DNA of 64,000 nt from Bursaphelenchus xylophilus (taxonomy: Eukaryota > Nematoda > Chromadorea > Rhabditida > Aphelenchoididae). The stretch spans positions 1,426,001 through 1,490,000 of the forward strand of contig CAJFCV020000002.1 in assembly GCA_904066235.2 (NCBI GenBank), given 5' to 3'. Numbering within the stretch: position 1 is the stretch's first letter; every line of letters starts with the position of its first letter. The position numbers and the translations under genes are program-made. The notes beneath the pieces were generated by a model that searched no databases, was not told where the DNA came from, and worked only from the letters and a program-made list of their open reading frames with translations. Positions 1 through 10,100 of the stretch are shown piece by piece.

Positions 1-353
1 CATTTAGGAAACGTGTCTGTCATTTCAGCTGATTGGCTATCTGGCGAAACAATTTTTCAACATTAGCTATACTTATTGGGCCAATGACCGGTCTACTCCA
101 AATGAAACACCCCAACGGCAGACAATTCAGTCAAAAAGAGAATGCAGAAAGTTTTCAAACCTAGAAATTGTTAAAACATGGAAACATTGCGCAACAGAAA
201 AATTAAAAACTTGGCAGAAAAGATCAAAAATTTAATCAAGCAATGCAGAAATTTTCAAAAATTCGTAAGCTCAGAATTCTTCTTATTCATTCGTACTTGC
301 CTTCCTCAAGTCAACGCGTTCCACCTTCCATTTCTTCGACGATCTCCATCATC

Positions 354-1516
354 ATGTCCTCTCCGATGGTCCCCGACTCCTCGGTTGAAGAAATGAAGGC
401 CTTTCTGGCGGCCAACATGGATTATCTTCCATCGCGCCCATTCGACCACGATCAGCATCGAAGAAACGTGGAAAAAATGATTGAGATAATGGATGAGATA
501 GAAGAAATAATGCCAATCATTCTGGATCCGGGAATGATGCACCCAGAGGACGACGTGAATACGATTATGAATGTATTCGGCAACATGATCGGCGAATATA
601 ATAAGTGAGTTTTTATTTTATTTTCAATTTTTGTATTAGTTTTTTTTGAGTCCAACAATTTTAAGTTTGATTATTTTCACAAGGAAAGTACTTTTATGGG
701 GGCTCCTACTTTTTGACGGGACATATCTCAAAAAATCAGCAAAAATGTGCTGATCAAGGATATATAAATCTTAGCTGCCCATTTTAGGTTTTTAGGGGTG
801 AAAACTCAATCGGAAGTTGACTTAAAGTCCTATATGAACCCCTTTTCGTCTAATTTTTCACGGGTTTACAATTTTTATTTTGGCTTAAAATGATGTTTAT
901 TGAGTTTCTAAGACGTAATAGATCAGTCTTGGCCCAAAAATTTATTTTTCCGACCTTCAACTTCAAAAAAGTTGATTCAGCCCAAAAGGGAAATCGAACC
1001 CGTGCGGCGTCCCCCCTCTTGATTCCCCGACTACGGCACTAACCACTCGGCCACACCGCTCTCTTCCGAAGGAAGAGACCGACTGCGCTTTTTATCGTTT
1101 CGAATGCATGCGCCTTTTGTAGGGAAATTGAGCCAGTTTTTGGGCATTTTCACCCCTAAAAGCCCAAAATGGGCAGCTAAGATTTATATATCCTTGATCA
1201 GCACATTTTTTCTGATTTTTTGAGGTATGTCCCGTCAAAAAGTAGGAGCCCCCATAAAAGTACTTTCCTTGTCAGAATGTTCTTGGACCTCGTCAACTCG
1301 ACACAGAGAGAAGTCAAGATTGAGAACGATGTGTGTCATGTATGCCTAGAAGACGAAGCCAAGGACCCCATGTACTGCCTCCAGTGCCTGAAGGTGGTTG
1401 GTTGTGCAACATGCATCGCCGAACTTGTGTCCCACCACGGGATTTTCGTGAAATGTTTGAATTGTCAACGAAAGTCTTGTGTTGACAACCCATTATTTTT
1501 CCCAGCCAAATTGTAA
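354..1516 (+). CDS. Small RING-like zinc-finger protein, two exons
   Basis: Two exons, 354-604 and 1276-1516, join through a GTGAGT donor and a TTGTCAG acceptor into a 163-residue protein. The N-terminal half is acidic and methionine-rich, with no recognised domain (it begins MSSPMVPDSSVEEMKAF). The C-terminal half has eight regularly spaced cysteines: CxxC at 104-107, CxxC at 118-121, CxxC at 127-130 and CxxC at 144-147, with a further Cys at 152. This is a two-zinc RING-like arrangement, so the protein may be an E3-ligase-type or protein-binding factor; that role is inferred from the spacing only. The family is not pinned down. I chose the start at 354 because it opens the frame that continues into exon 2; an in-frame upstream ATG at 243 would add 37 residues that look like 5' UTR. 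The intron is almost entirely a terminal-inverted-repeat element (679-1272). Poly(A) signals follow the stop. Confidence 0.8.
679..1272. mobile_element. Non-autonomous TIR element (family E) filling the RING-gene intron
   Basis: The left end (ACAAGGAAAGTACTTTTATG at 679) and the right end (its reverse complement ending at 1272) are near-perfect inverted repeats about 110 bp long. They include shared blocks such as TATATAAATCTTAGCTGCCC. The interior holds a tRNA-like segment on the minus strand and no transposase. A 95-bp relative with the same termini lies at 32367-32461. The acceptor splice site of the host gene begins immediately after the right terminus. Confidence 0.85.
982..1062 (-). pseudogene. 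tRNA-like (class II, Ser/Leu-type) pseudogene inside the TIR element
   Basis: Read on the minus strand, a D-arm/A-box-like block (TGGCCGAGTGGTTAGTGCC) is followed by a long variable region and a B-box-like T-arm (GGTTCGATTTCCC). The anticodon stem does not pair and the acceptor ends are not complementary, so it is unlikely to make a functional tRNA. It may still be a pol III promoter. Confidence 0.6.
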
Positions 1517-1556
1517 TATCATTTATTGCGGTTGTATTTTAATAATAATATCTGTA

Positions 1557-1566
1557 AATAAATAAA
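1557..1566 (+). terminator. Overlapping AATAAA poly(A) signals of the RING-like gene
   Basis: Two overlapping AATAAA hexamers lie 40-50 bp after the TAA stop at 1516. The convergent glucuronosyltransferase gene has its own AATAAA on the minus strand near 1674-1679, so the two transcripts end within about 120 bp of each other. Confidence 0.65.
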
Positions 1567-1737
1567 TGTTATAAAAATATTTTGTGGAGTTATAACTAAT
1601 CCAAGTTTCCCACACAGAAAAATTTTAGTCCAACTTCTTTTGTAAGTCAAAACAACTCGAAGATATTTACAATTTATTGATATTCCATAATATGTACATA
1701 AACAAACATAATAAATATAATATTAAAGTTATTTTCT

Positions 1738-3938
1738 CTATTCTACTTTTTTCTTGGATTCCCTAAGGATACGATATTGAGAAAGCCACCGAAATGCGAC
1801 ACGCAACGTCAATGCTGCCAAAACAGCCGCAAAAAGCACACATCCAGCGAAGAATGCGAGTACATCGTATGAGTTGAACACCCAAAAGCTCAGTTCAGTT
1901 GAAGGCAATGAGATCACTTCCGCCAACGCCGGATACTCCGCAGCGTATTCGACGTATCGGACAAAGGTTTCGCTCGGTTTGTCCGGTTGATTTCTCAGCA
2001 TTTCGGCGTAAACTTTGGCGTTTTCGTTGAAAGAGGGATCGTTAAGGACCTTGTGGAGGGCTTGAAGCAGGCTTTGATAGGTGATCTTGGTCTTCTTGAC
2101 GTGAACTCCGAGGCCTTTCCTCTCGGCCACGCCAGCATTGAACTCTTGGTCGGCGAAGAGGGGGAGCATGACGGTTGGAACTCCGGAATAGGCGAGTTCA
2201 AGGTAGGAGTTGAGACCCATATGGGTGATGAAACAACGGATCCGTGGGTCGGCTGAAAAATGGGGAAATTAAGCTGTCAATGATTGCAATTTTATGTCCG
2301 ATTCTATCCGAACAGCAGCGAATTTTGCCCGTCAAAGCTTTTAGATTAAAACATAGACACCCTATTCTAAATCTATGCAAAACTTCAGCAAAAACCAAGG
2401 GTCAACCTTATGTGACACTAGAAAAAAAACTTACCCAACAACTCCTTTTGTGGAATCCATTTCTTGAAGAAGATGTTAGTCGAATTTACCATTGACGCCA
2501 CTCCTGGGTTTTCATGCTTCCAGATGAAGCTGTAATCCGAGAAATGAGAAAACGCCTTCACTAGGGCCTTCTTTATCTCCATTGGGACGAGATTCATGTC
2601 GACTTGAGATCCAAGCGAGAAAATCACGGTTCCCTTAGGGCCTGAGGACAAAATCTCTTCGTATTCCTGAAAGAAAAGGATTTTTAGAACTAATAATATA
2701 ACTTTTAGAACCAAAAGTATAAGAAATAAGATTCAAAACTAAAAAAAAGTCTCGTATTTTACCTGAGGAAGCTCCTTTGTCTTCTTTTTCAGCCCATCTT
2801 CCACATGAATTCCCCCAATGAACTTGACCTTTGACGAAATCGGCTGCCCAATATCCAGTAGCTCGTTCATATTCAAAAACACATAGGAGACGCTTTTGAA
2901 CAGTTCAGTGTATTTCGGGGTTCCAGGATAATACTTTTGAACCACAGGGTCTTCAAGGTTCCGATACTTGGACCAAAATCCTTGAGGATCGTTCTTTTGG
3001 AACCATTTGACGTAATTGCTGAGCCGTTCAGAGAAAGTTAGTTTTTTGCCGGGGGAAACTGGCTCGAAAACGTCTGAAAAAGAATGATAAGTACTGATAG
3101 ATTAACAATTTATATTATAGTGACGGACCAACTACAAAAACTCCGAGTTGAAGCTATAAAAAATCTCATAATAAAAAAAGCGGGCACCCTTTTGAAATCG
3201 GAGTCTTTTCACTTGAAGAGGGAGGTATTTTTCTACATTTTTTGATACTTCCCGGATGCAAAATGGTACGTTTTTGCCACTGGATCAGGCCCCCCACGGC
3301 ACAAAAACAACTAATGCAACTTACAAGATATGTAGCTTGGCGGAGTGGGAATTCCCAATCCCTCAAACACATAGTCCGCGCTTGACGTGGCCACAAAAAC
3401 CGCCCGGGATTTGATCCCCAAAATGTGCGTCAACGCCAATCCACAGCCTTCGAATGGGGTCACCATGGCCAAATCGTAATTTTCGGCCCTCAAATCCTCC
3501 ACCAACGCTTTGTTTTCGAGGGTTCGCTCGCAAAAGAGGAGCCGAGTGTCAGCGAATGTTTTGAATCCATCTTTGGGGTTGTGAGCAAAGGGATCTGCAA
3601 GATGAGCGACTCGGCCATAAGGGGTGTCATGGTCAACAACATCGATGATTCGACGGGCTTTTTTTGTTCCGTTCATGGTGACCAGCGGGTTCCATCGGAA
3701 GACAAGTTTGTCCTAAAAAGAGATGGGATAAACTAAAAAGCAAAAAAAAAAAAAAAATAAAAATAAAAATAAAGAAAGATCTAACAGCACTTACCACAAC
3801 GTGCCCTCGGTCAACCAATTTGTCCGTCAAGGTGCCGCTGAATTGCATGTGACTTTTCCCAACGGCATCCTGGATGATCAAAATCTTCTTGGCGCACACT
3901 GCTGATGCGAGGAGAAAGAGTGTTAGTATTATGTTCAT
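1738..3938 (-). CDS. UDP-glucuronosyltransferase (nematode UGT, GT1 family)
   Basis: Exons on the minus strand are 3938-3795, 3712-3325, 3073-2763, 2666-2435 and 2252-1738, giving 529 residues, the usual UGT length. UGTs transfer sugar from a UDP-sugar to small lipophilic molecules in the ER lumen, in detoxification. Residues 1-16 (MNIILTLFLLASAVCA) form a signal peptide. The nucleotide-sugar signature spans about 351-394: WIPQKELLADPRIRCFIT, then HMGLNS, then PLFADQ with the final D393-Q394. Near the C-terminus is one membrane segment followed by a short basic tail (SKKKVE), as in ER-retained type I UGTs. The usual H-G-G of the signature reads H369-M370-G371. Start: ATG directly after a TTTTTTTCAG-AAG acceptor, consistent with trans-splicing. 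Intron 2 carries half of a family A repeat. All joins keep frame; I see no damage. Confidence 0.94.
3165..3300. repeat. Family A foldback repeat, one arm only
   Basis: Located in intron 2 of the UGT gene. It shares the block from TTTTGAAATCGGAGTCTTTT through GATACTTCCCGGATGCAAAA to CCACTGGATCAGGC with the right arms of the copies at 5564-5792, 6655-6907 and 43291-43526. The left arm is missing. Confidence 0.75.
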
Positions 3939-4084
3939 CTTCTGAAAAAAACATAATTAATCCAATACTGTGATCATGTAGAAAAGAGAAGTTGTGATTC
4001 GGAAAAATTACGGAAGTAATGAAAAAAAACCAGCCCAATATTTAGAAAGTACGATAACGTTGCGATACCAAACCCCGGAGAAAA

Positions 4085-4690
4085 AAGATGGGGCTTATTT
4101 CTGGAAAGCCGACTCGGAAACTCTCTGAATTGGGTATTTTCAGGCAGCCTGATTGTTCCTCTTTCGATTGATATGCAAACTGTTGCTTTTCTTACCGGAA
4201 AACCACTAGAATTTCGTAACGTTGTTAGGGAGGGTTTTAGGTCCATGTATAACATCGAATCGCAAAATTTGGTGAGTTCCCCGGCAAGAAACTTAGTCTT
4301 TTAGGAAGCAGATGAAAGATTACGATGCCGGATAGCTAAAAAGACCTAGTTCAATCAGTTTGAGTATAGTCCTTCTACAAAAAATAGTTTGGTATCGAGC
4401 CCTCAAAAAATGAAGACAATTTAGAAGGATACAGCCATCCCACATCGTAATCTTTCCTCTATTACCTAAAGAAATAAGTTTCTTACAGGTAAATCAGCCA
4501 AATTATGCAATTCGATGTTATACATGGTCCTAAAAGTATCGGCACAACATAATAAAATTCGACAAGTTCTCCAGCAAGAAAAATAATATTTTGCATATCA
4601 ATCGAAAGAGGAAGAATCAAGCTAGCTGAAAATACGTAATTCAGACAGTTTCCGACTCGGGATTCCGGAAAAAACCATGCGCAACATCGA
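4085..4690. pseudogene. Inverted duplication of a chemoreceptor-like exon (foldback remnant)
   Basis: Two diverged arms, about 4085-4345 (+) and 4435-4690 (-), are inverted copies of each other. On the minus strand the right arm reads in one frame through a TTTTCAG acceptor-like site. It encodes a hydrophobic, serpentine-receptor-like stretch (SASLILPLSIDMQ, then VVPILLGPCITSNCIIWLIY) and ends at a GTAAGA donor-like site. The left arm encodes the related PLSIDMQTVAFLTGKPLEFR in its plus-strand frame but has shifted afterwards. No complete receptor can be built around either arm, so I read this as an inverted duplicate of a dead chemoreceptor exon. A similar tail-like motif (AFRNTFRVIYNLD) occurs at about 6412-6488 (+). 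Family assignment is tentative. Confidence 0.45.
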
Positions 4691-4699
4691 GCAAACACA

Positions 4700-5560
4700 A
4701 AAAAAATCTTTTTCGAGAGGGACAGACTTTTTCACCAGGGAAAAACTTGACTCAAATTTATGCCGGCAGCGAAAACGCGATTCGCCAAAGACGTCATGTT
4801 TTGAGGTAACGAATCGAGGTTCCGCTGCTTCCCAAAACTATTAACTATGCCGACAACAAAATTGATCTTGGTTATATAGTTTTCGTTATCTTCCTTGGAC
4901 AAATATGGGTCGTATCGTCGAAAACAAGAGCGTATACTTTGGTCAAAGATAAGTTTTATCTACGACCAAAACTCATAATCACAAGGCGAAGCGAATTTAC
5001 TACACATGATGCTTTGACTATTAGTCTCTTATCGCCCAACCGTCAGTCATCCAGACGTCTTCGGGTGATAAGAAGTAGGAAGTGAATACGACTCTTTATA
5101 CGGCTGATTGTGACAGTATTTTTTAAAAAGTCAGGAATGATTTGATTTTGTCGAATCAAATTCTGTATCCAATTTCATGAATTTTTGGATTTTATAAGGA
5201 ACACAAAACGTTAACATAAGTGTACATTGGTTTGACAGCTATGGATAACAAGTATTAAGAGTGTACTATGGGCTGAGAGGTCAATGAACTGACTGACTAA
5301 AAGATCTATGATTAAAAGTACACTTCAAATGAACGATTATGACGGTGTTTATATTTTTAACTGATTAGAGTTTAGAGCATAATAAAGTAGGGAAAAAATA
5401 GAGGGGAGGCTTTTATAGAACCTCCCAGGATGCCGTAGAAAAATGGGGCATGGGGGGGGGGGTCTTGTCTTGGGAACAAACTCGTAGAATCTTTAGGGGT
5501 CAAGCTAAAGTCTGCCAACTCCGGGTAAAGCTACAGGCTAGCGCTAAATGAGGGCCTGCA
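4700..5560. other. Gene-less stretch, AT-rich
   Basis: I see no credible coding frame. It includes a run of ten G residues at about 5450-5462 and a short GC-richer segment near 4760-4830, neither of which I can interpret. Confidence 0.5.
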
Positions 5561-5563
5561 ATG

Positions 5564-5792
5564 GAGGACCTGATTCAGTAGCAAAAATGTACCATTTTGC
5601 AACGGGGAAGTATTAAAAATGTGGCAAAATACCTCCTCTCCAAGTGAAAAAAATTCCGTTTTGAAGGGTTTCTCACAGAGAGGCGCGCTTTTGAAATCGG
5701 AGTTTTTCACTTGGAGAGGGAGCCATTTTGCAACATTTTTTGACACTTCCCGGATGCAAAATGATACATTTTTTCCACGGTCCGTCACTGTA
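5564..5792. repeat. Family A foldback MITE, full copy
   Basis: The left arm begins GAGGACCTGATTCAGTAGCA and the right arm ends CCACGGTCCGTCACTGTA. Both arms contain the shared core (GGGAAGTAT...AAAATGTGGCAAAATACCTC and its inverse), with the CTCTCCAAGTGAAAAA block on each side of the centre. No transposase ORF. Confidence 0.8.
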
Positions 5793-6654
5793 CAAGTCTA
5801 CCAACTCTGCGTAGAACCTTTAAGCCAAGGCTAAATGAGAGCCTACCAACTAAGACCGCCAAAAACGTCAAGTTCTGACAAACCGCCCCAATCCATTTAC
5901 TGATCTATGATTTTTCATAATCTAAGGTTCCAAGGAAATATTGACAATGACTATTATATCATCATGACATCACCAGACAAAAACAAAACCGTGGACCAAA
6001 ACACAATCCAAATAAGCAGAACACAAACACCCTTGAGAGCTAAGGAACCGAGAAAAAATGTTCCGAAAGGTATCGTTTCCATCGGCTTTATATACCTTTC
6101 ATTCCTCTGTTTAACCATACACATCACAGATCGGGCTACTAACTCCAACCATAACCAATGTCTGCGTTCTTTGATTCCACAGCGTAACATTTGCTCCCGC
6201 TTTGTGCTGTGATCACTTTCGGGTTCGTTCAATTTGATGGGCTGAAGTAAGGGCACAAAAATTGTAGTCGAATGAAACAGAACGCAACAAGTCACGCCCA
6301 TCCAGAGTACTGTGACGCAAGTGATAGAGTTCTCTTTAAACTTATGAATGATTCGAAATTCAATAAATAATTTTATTATTTCAATTCAAAAACAAATTAT
6401 GCAGCAAAATACACAAGCTTTGGAGGTTGCTTTTAGGAATACTTTCCGCGTGATATACAATCTTGATATGTACAGAAACGAGCGTTAAGTCGATAGTAAA
6501 TGTTCGAAGAGAGAAATGAGATCGGGTTTTGGCACAGAATAGAAATTGAAGGTACAATATTTTGGGAACTGGAGAGCTTTTTTTATCAGCCATTTCACTT
6601 ATCAGTTAGTCATCATGACGCTTGAAAGTAAGATATTGGCGGTCTAAAGTGACA

Positions 6655-6907
6655 AAATTGATCCAGTGGTAAAAAACGTAATAATTTTGCATCCGGGAAG
6701 TATCAAAAAATGCAGCAAAATGCCTCCCTTTCCAACCAAAAAACTTCGTTTTGAAGGGCGCGCCCGTTGCCTCACAAAAAGAGGGCTTTTGATTGTGAAA
6801 TCTGGGGTTTTCTTCACTTGGAGAGGGAGGCAGTTTGCCACATTTTTTGATACTTCCCGTAAGCAAAATGGTACGTTTTTTGCCACTGGACCAGGTCCGC
6901 CACTGTA
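6655..6907. repeat. Family A foldback MITE, full copy
   Basis: Arms TTGATCCAGTGGTAAAAAAC (left) and CCACTGGACCAGGTCCGCCA (right) are inverted copies around a centre containing GGCGCGCCC. The element is palindromic, so open frames read from both strands are an artefact of the structure. Confidence 0.8.
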
Positions 6908-7130
6908 CTCGTGACCGCTCAATTTTCGAACGTGCTGAATAGAACCTTTTTCAGACACTTGCAAAATCTTCGTTTTGCAATTACACAGAAACGACTAAGA
7001 CTCTTGTTTGACAAGATGACAAATCGAGACGGTAGATTGACAAATTACATTCCATTCCGATCAAAAGATGAAGTTCCACCTGGATCAAATTCTCGTACTT
7101 TGAGGTAGCATCCCGTTCAAGGCGAACTCT

Positions 7131-10100
7131 CTACGGAGCGTCCGTCGTTATAACCTTGGCCAACACAACCTTCTGACTTCCATTCGTCCCATGGCGAATC
7201 AAAGTGCTCCTCGTGTCTTCGCTGCTGTTCGTTTTGTGATGCCGATTTATCCCCCGGTCCATGCTGAACCGGAACGTTGACATCCGACTCACCGAACTCC
7301 GCGGCTTCGACAACGAATTCGCCTTGACCATAATCCGGTCTTTGCAGCTCGGGAATGGGAACATTATCGTGTTCTTGAAGGCGCGCCGATAACGCGTCGA
7401 CATGATGTTGTAGAGCACCGGATTCAACGCCGAGTTGGAGTAGTAGAAGTAGCCGGAACAGTAGAAGATGTAATTGTAGAGCTTGGTGAGGGCCTCGGAT
7501 GGAGTTGGATTCAGATTCGTCACGTAGATGGCGAGAATTCGTTGCAGATGAAAGGGCGTCCAGCAAATGAAGAAGGTCACAACGACTGCTACTGAAAGAA
7601 ATATGTTTTAAAAATGCCGTGAAAGGTGGTTTTGGGACAATGAAGATTTTCAAAGCCGCCTTGCCCCAGATATTGTCGGAAAAGTTGTCTAATTTTTTAG
7701 CCGCTGGCATTTATTAGGCAAAAAATTTATCGATAAAAGCTTCAACCTTCGACTGGCAAAAACTGTCAACGATTTTTCTGATTGTGAGATTCAGCCGAGA
7801 AATGTTTTTGCGAAAAATTTTTTAGTGTAACAACCATGGTAACGACACAAAACAGACTTTTTCTCTGGTTTTAACAGAGTACTGTAGCAATAGCTTCAAC
7901 AAAAAAATTCTTTAATATTTTTGTGTAGGACAGAAGAGTTGTAGCGCAAACAAGTCGGGCTAGTAAGCTTCCATTTTTTGGGTTTTTAATGTGGTCCCAG
8001 AGAACCGAAATTTTACAGGAAATGGAAAACGGAAAGTGAAAAAAATAGACAATCAAATTTCTACTCGTATTTTATTGCATACTCCTAAAAATTTTAGCTC
8101 ACGATTTTTAGGGGTAGCCAAGATATTGAACGATCTTTAAAACCAATTTTGGCCATACAAAAAAAAAAAAAAAATTCCAAAAAAACTTACGCAACATTTT
8201 GATGATTTTCTTATTCCTCGCATTCTGTTGCTGGTCCGTCGTTAAATACTGGTCCGATTTCCGGATCGTCGTCATAATATGCGCATACAGAACAGTAATC
8301 ACAACGGCCGGGAAAATGAAGAACCCAAAGAAGGCGCCGAGAATAAAAATCATTTGGGACAAATGATCGTCAAAGTCCATGGCGCAAAAATCCGTGCCAA
8401 TAATTGTATGCCCATCCGACGTGATGCTGGGATGCAGCCAAGACGGATCAGTCAGCGATTCGAACGGAATTCGGAGCTTGTTTATCACGACGATCTGAAG
8501 GACTGGAGAGGCCATCACAAAGGAGAGAATCCACACTCCAATTATGGCGATTGTGGCGCGGTAACAGGAGGAGAAGCTCTTGTGCTTGAGAGGGTAGCTG
8601 AAAATGAAATTTTGATGGTTGAAACAGGGTGTGATCAGAAATTTTTAAGAGGAAAAGAGTTTTGGAAAATTTGTGAAAAAGTTTTTTGGAAATTTCACAT
8701 AGGCCAAGTAGGCCAGTCAAGATATACGAATATTTTTTCACAAACAATTTTAGAGTCCGGTCTTCAAGAAAAGCCGAGGAAATCAACGATTTTTTTCTTT
8801 TTCGCGAGAGTACATAAAATGAGGAGGGTCGATCAGACAAAAAAGAATTGTTTTTTGGGAATAACTCTTCGAACACAAAAAGTGCCACAAAAAATTGCTT
8901 TTTTGTGGAAACATTATTCACTTGGGCTCGAATAGACCCCCAATTTTTCATATCCGAAAAAAATAAGTATAATATTACAGAAAAAACATCAACTGTGTTG
9001 ACCCAAAATGACGGTTCTTTCAGAAGCATCAAGCTAAAAAGCTCTGTTGCGTTTCATTTCTGTACCAAATTGTGGTCAAGTCTCAGTGAAATCAAAATGT
9101 CTCCACTTACCATATTGCCAGCCACCGTTCAATGGAAAAACACGTCATCGTTAATACTGAGGCACAGCTTGTAAATTCGATTAGGAATGCCCTGGATTTG
9201 CAGAAGAATGCATTGAAACGATATGGGTACACAACGTCAAAAACACCCCATAATTCCATAGGGAGACCTGCAAATTTGGATATTAAAATTTTCATTTTTA
9301 ATATAGGAAATTTGCATAAAAGTGTTGAATATTTTTTTTATTTAAAAAAATTTAAGGTATGATATTTTTTCAACAAAATTTTTTTTGAAATATGCGAATT
9401 TTTAGTGATCTTGATATCTTAAAATTTTTTCAATGTCATAAATTAAAATTTTGCAGCCAAAAACAACATTAAGTATCATTTAAAACACGATTTCTGACTC
9501 ACTGAATCAGCCGTGTGCAAGGCCGGGACATAGGAAATTTTCGATTTTGAGATTTACAGCTGGATATGTCCGCACCCATCATATAAGTGTGTTCCTGAAG
9601 CCTTTTGCCCTAATTCTCCCGTTAACCTTGTTTTATTTACAATTTAAGCAATTTACAGTAACGTCAAATAACTCAAAATTGAGAAGATACTGAGCCGTAA
9701 AATTGTTACCATATATGTTTTTGGGCACTGGGAATCCAATGGAGGTGATTTGGGATCGAAAGGATTACTGTAACATAGCAAACTTACGCTTCGGCCGCAC
9801 AAAATCGGCCGTAAAAAAGTTGTTTCTAAAAACCCACAGCTGAATTTTTGATATGTTAATCAGCATAAAATTCTGCCCTAGAAACATTCAAAAAAAGTCC
9901 AAAAATCCGTGTTGCTATTTTCGTGGTATAGTGGATTTTGACAAAATCTACCAATCTGACGTCCCGGGTTCGAGTCCGGGTGGGCGCAAATCACTGAGAA
10001 TTGGTCGGGAATGACTTCAATGGAGAGAATATATAAGCTTGAGTTTATTTTAGGTGATTTTTATAAGATTCTGAAGAGTTTTCAGATTTTTTGGTGGAAA

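Noticed and set aside
5907..6301. Overlapping sense and antisense ORFs, one with a hydrophobic stretch (GIVSIGFIYLSFLCLTIHI)
   Set aside because: No splice partner or recognisable family; the two strands are equally open, so neither can be preferred. A remnant of a membrane protein is possible but not supportable.
6911..7108. Plus-strand ORF with acceptor-like TTTTTCAG and basic tail, ending just before the GPCR stop
   Set aside because: It would overlap the GPCR 3' UTR and no upstream exon was found in the MITE-filled region before it.
9920..9988. Functional tRNA gene
   Set aside because: The acceptor and anticodon stems do not pair; only the T-arm and D-arm-like blocks remain.
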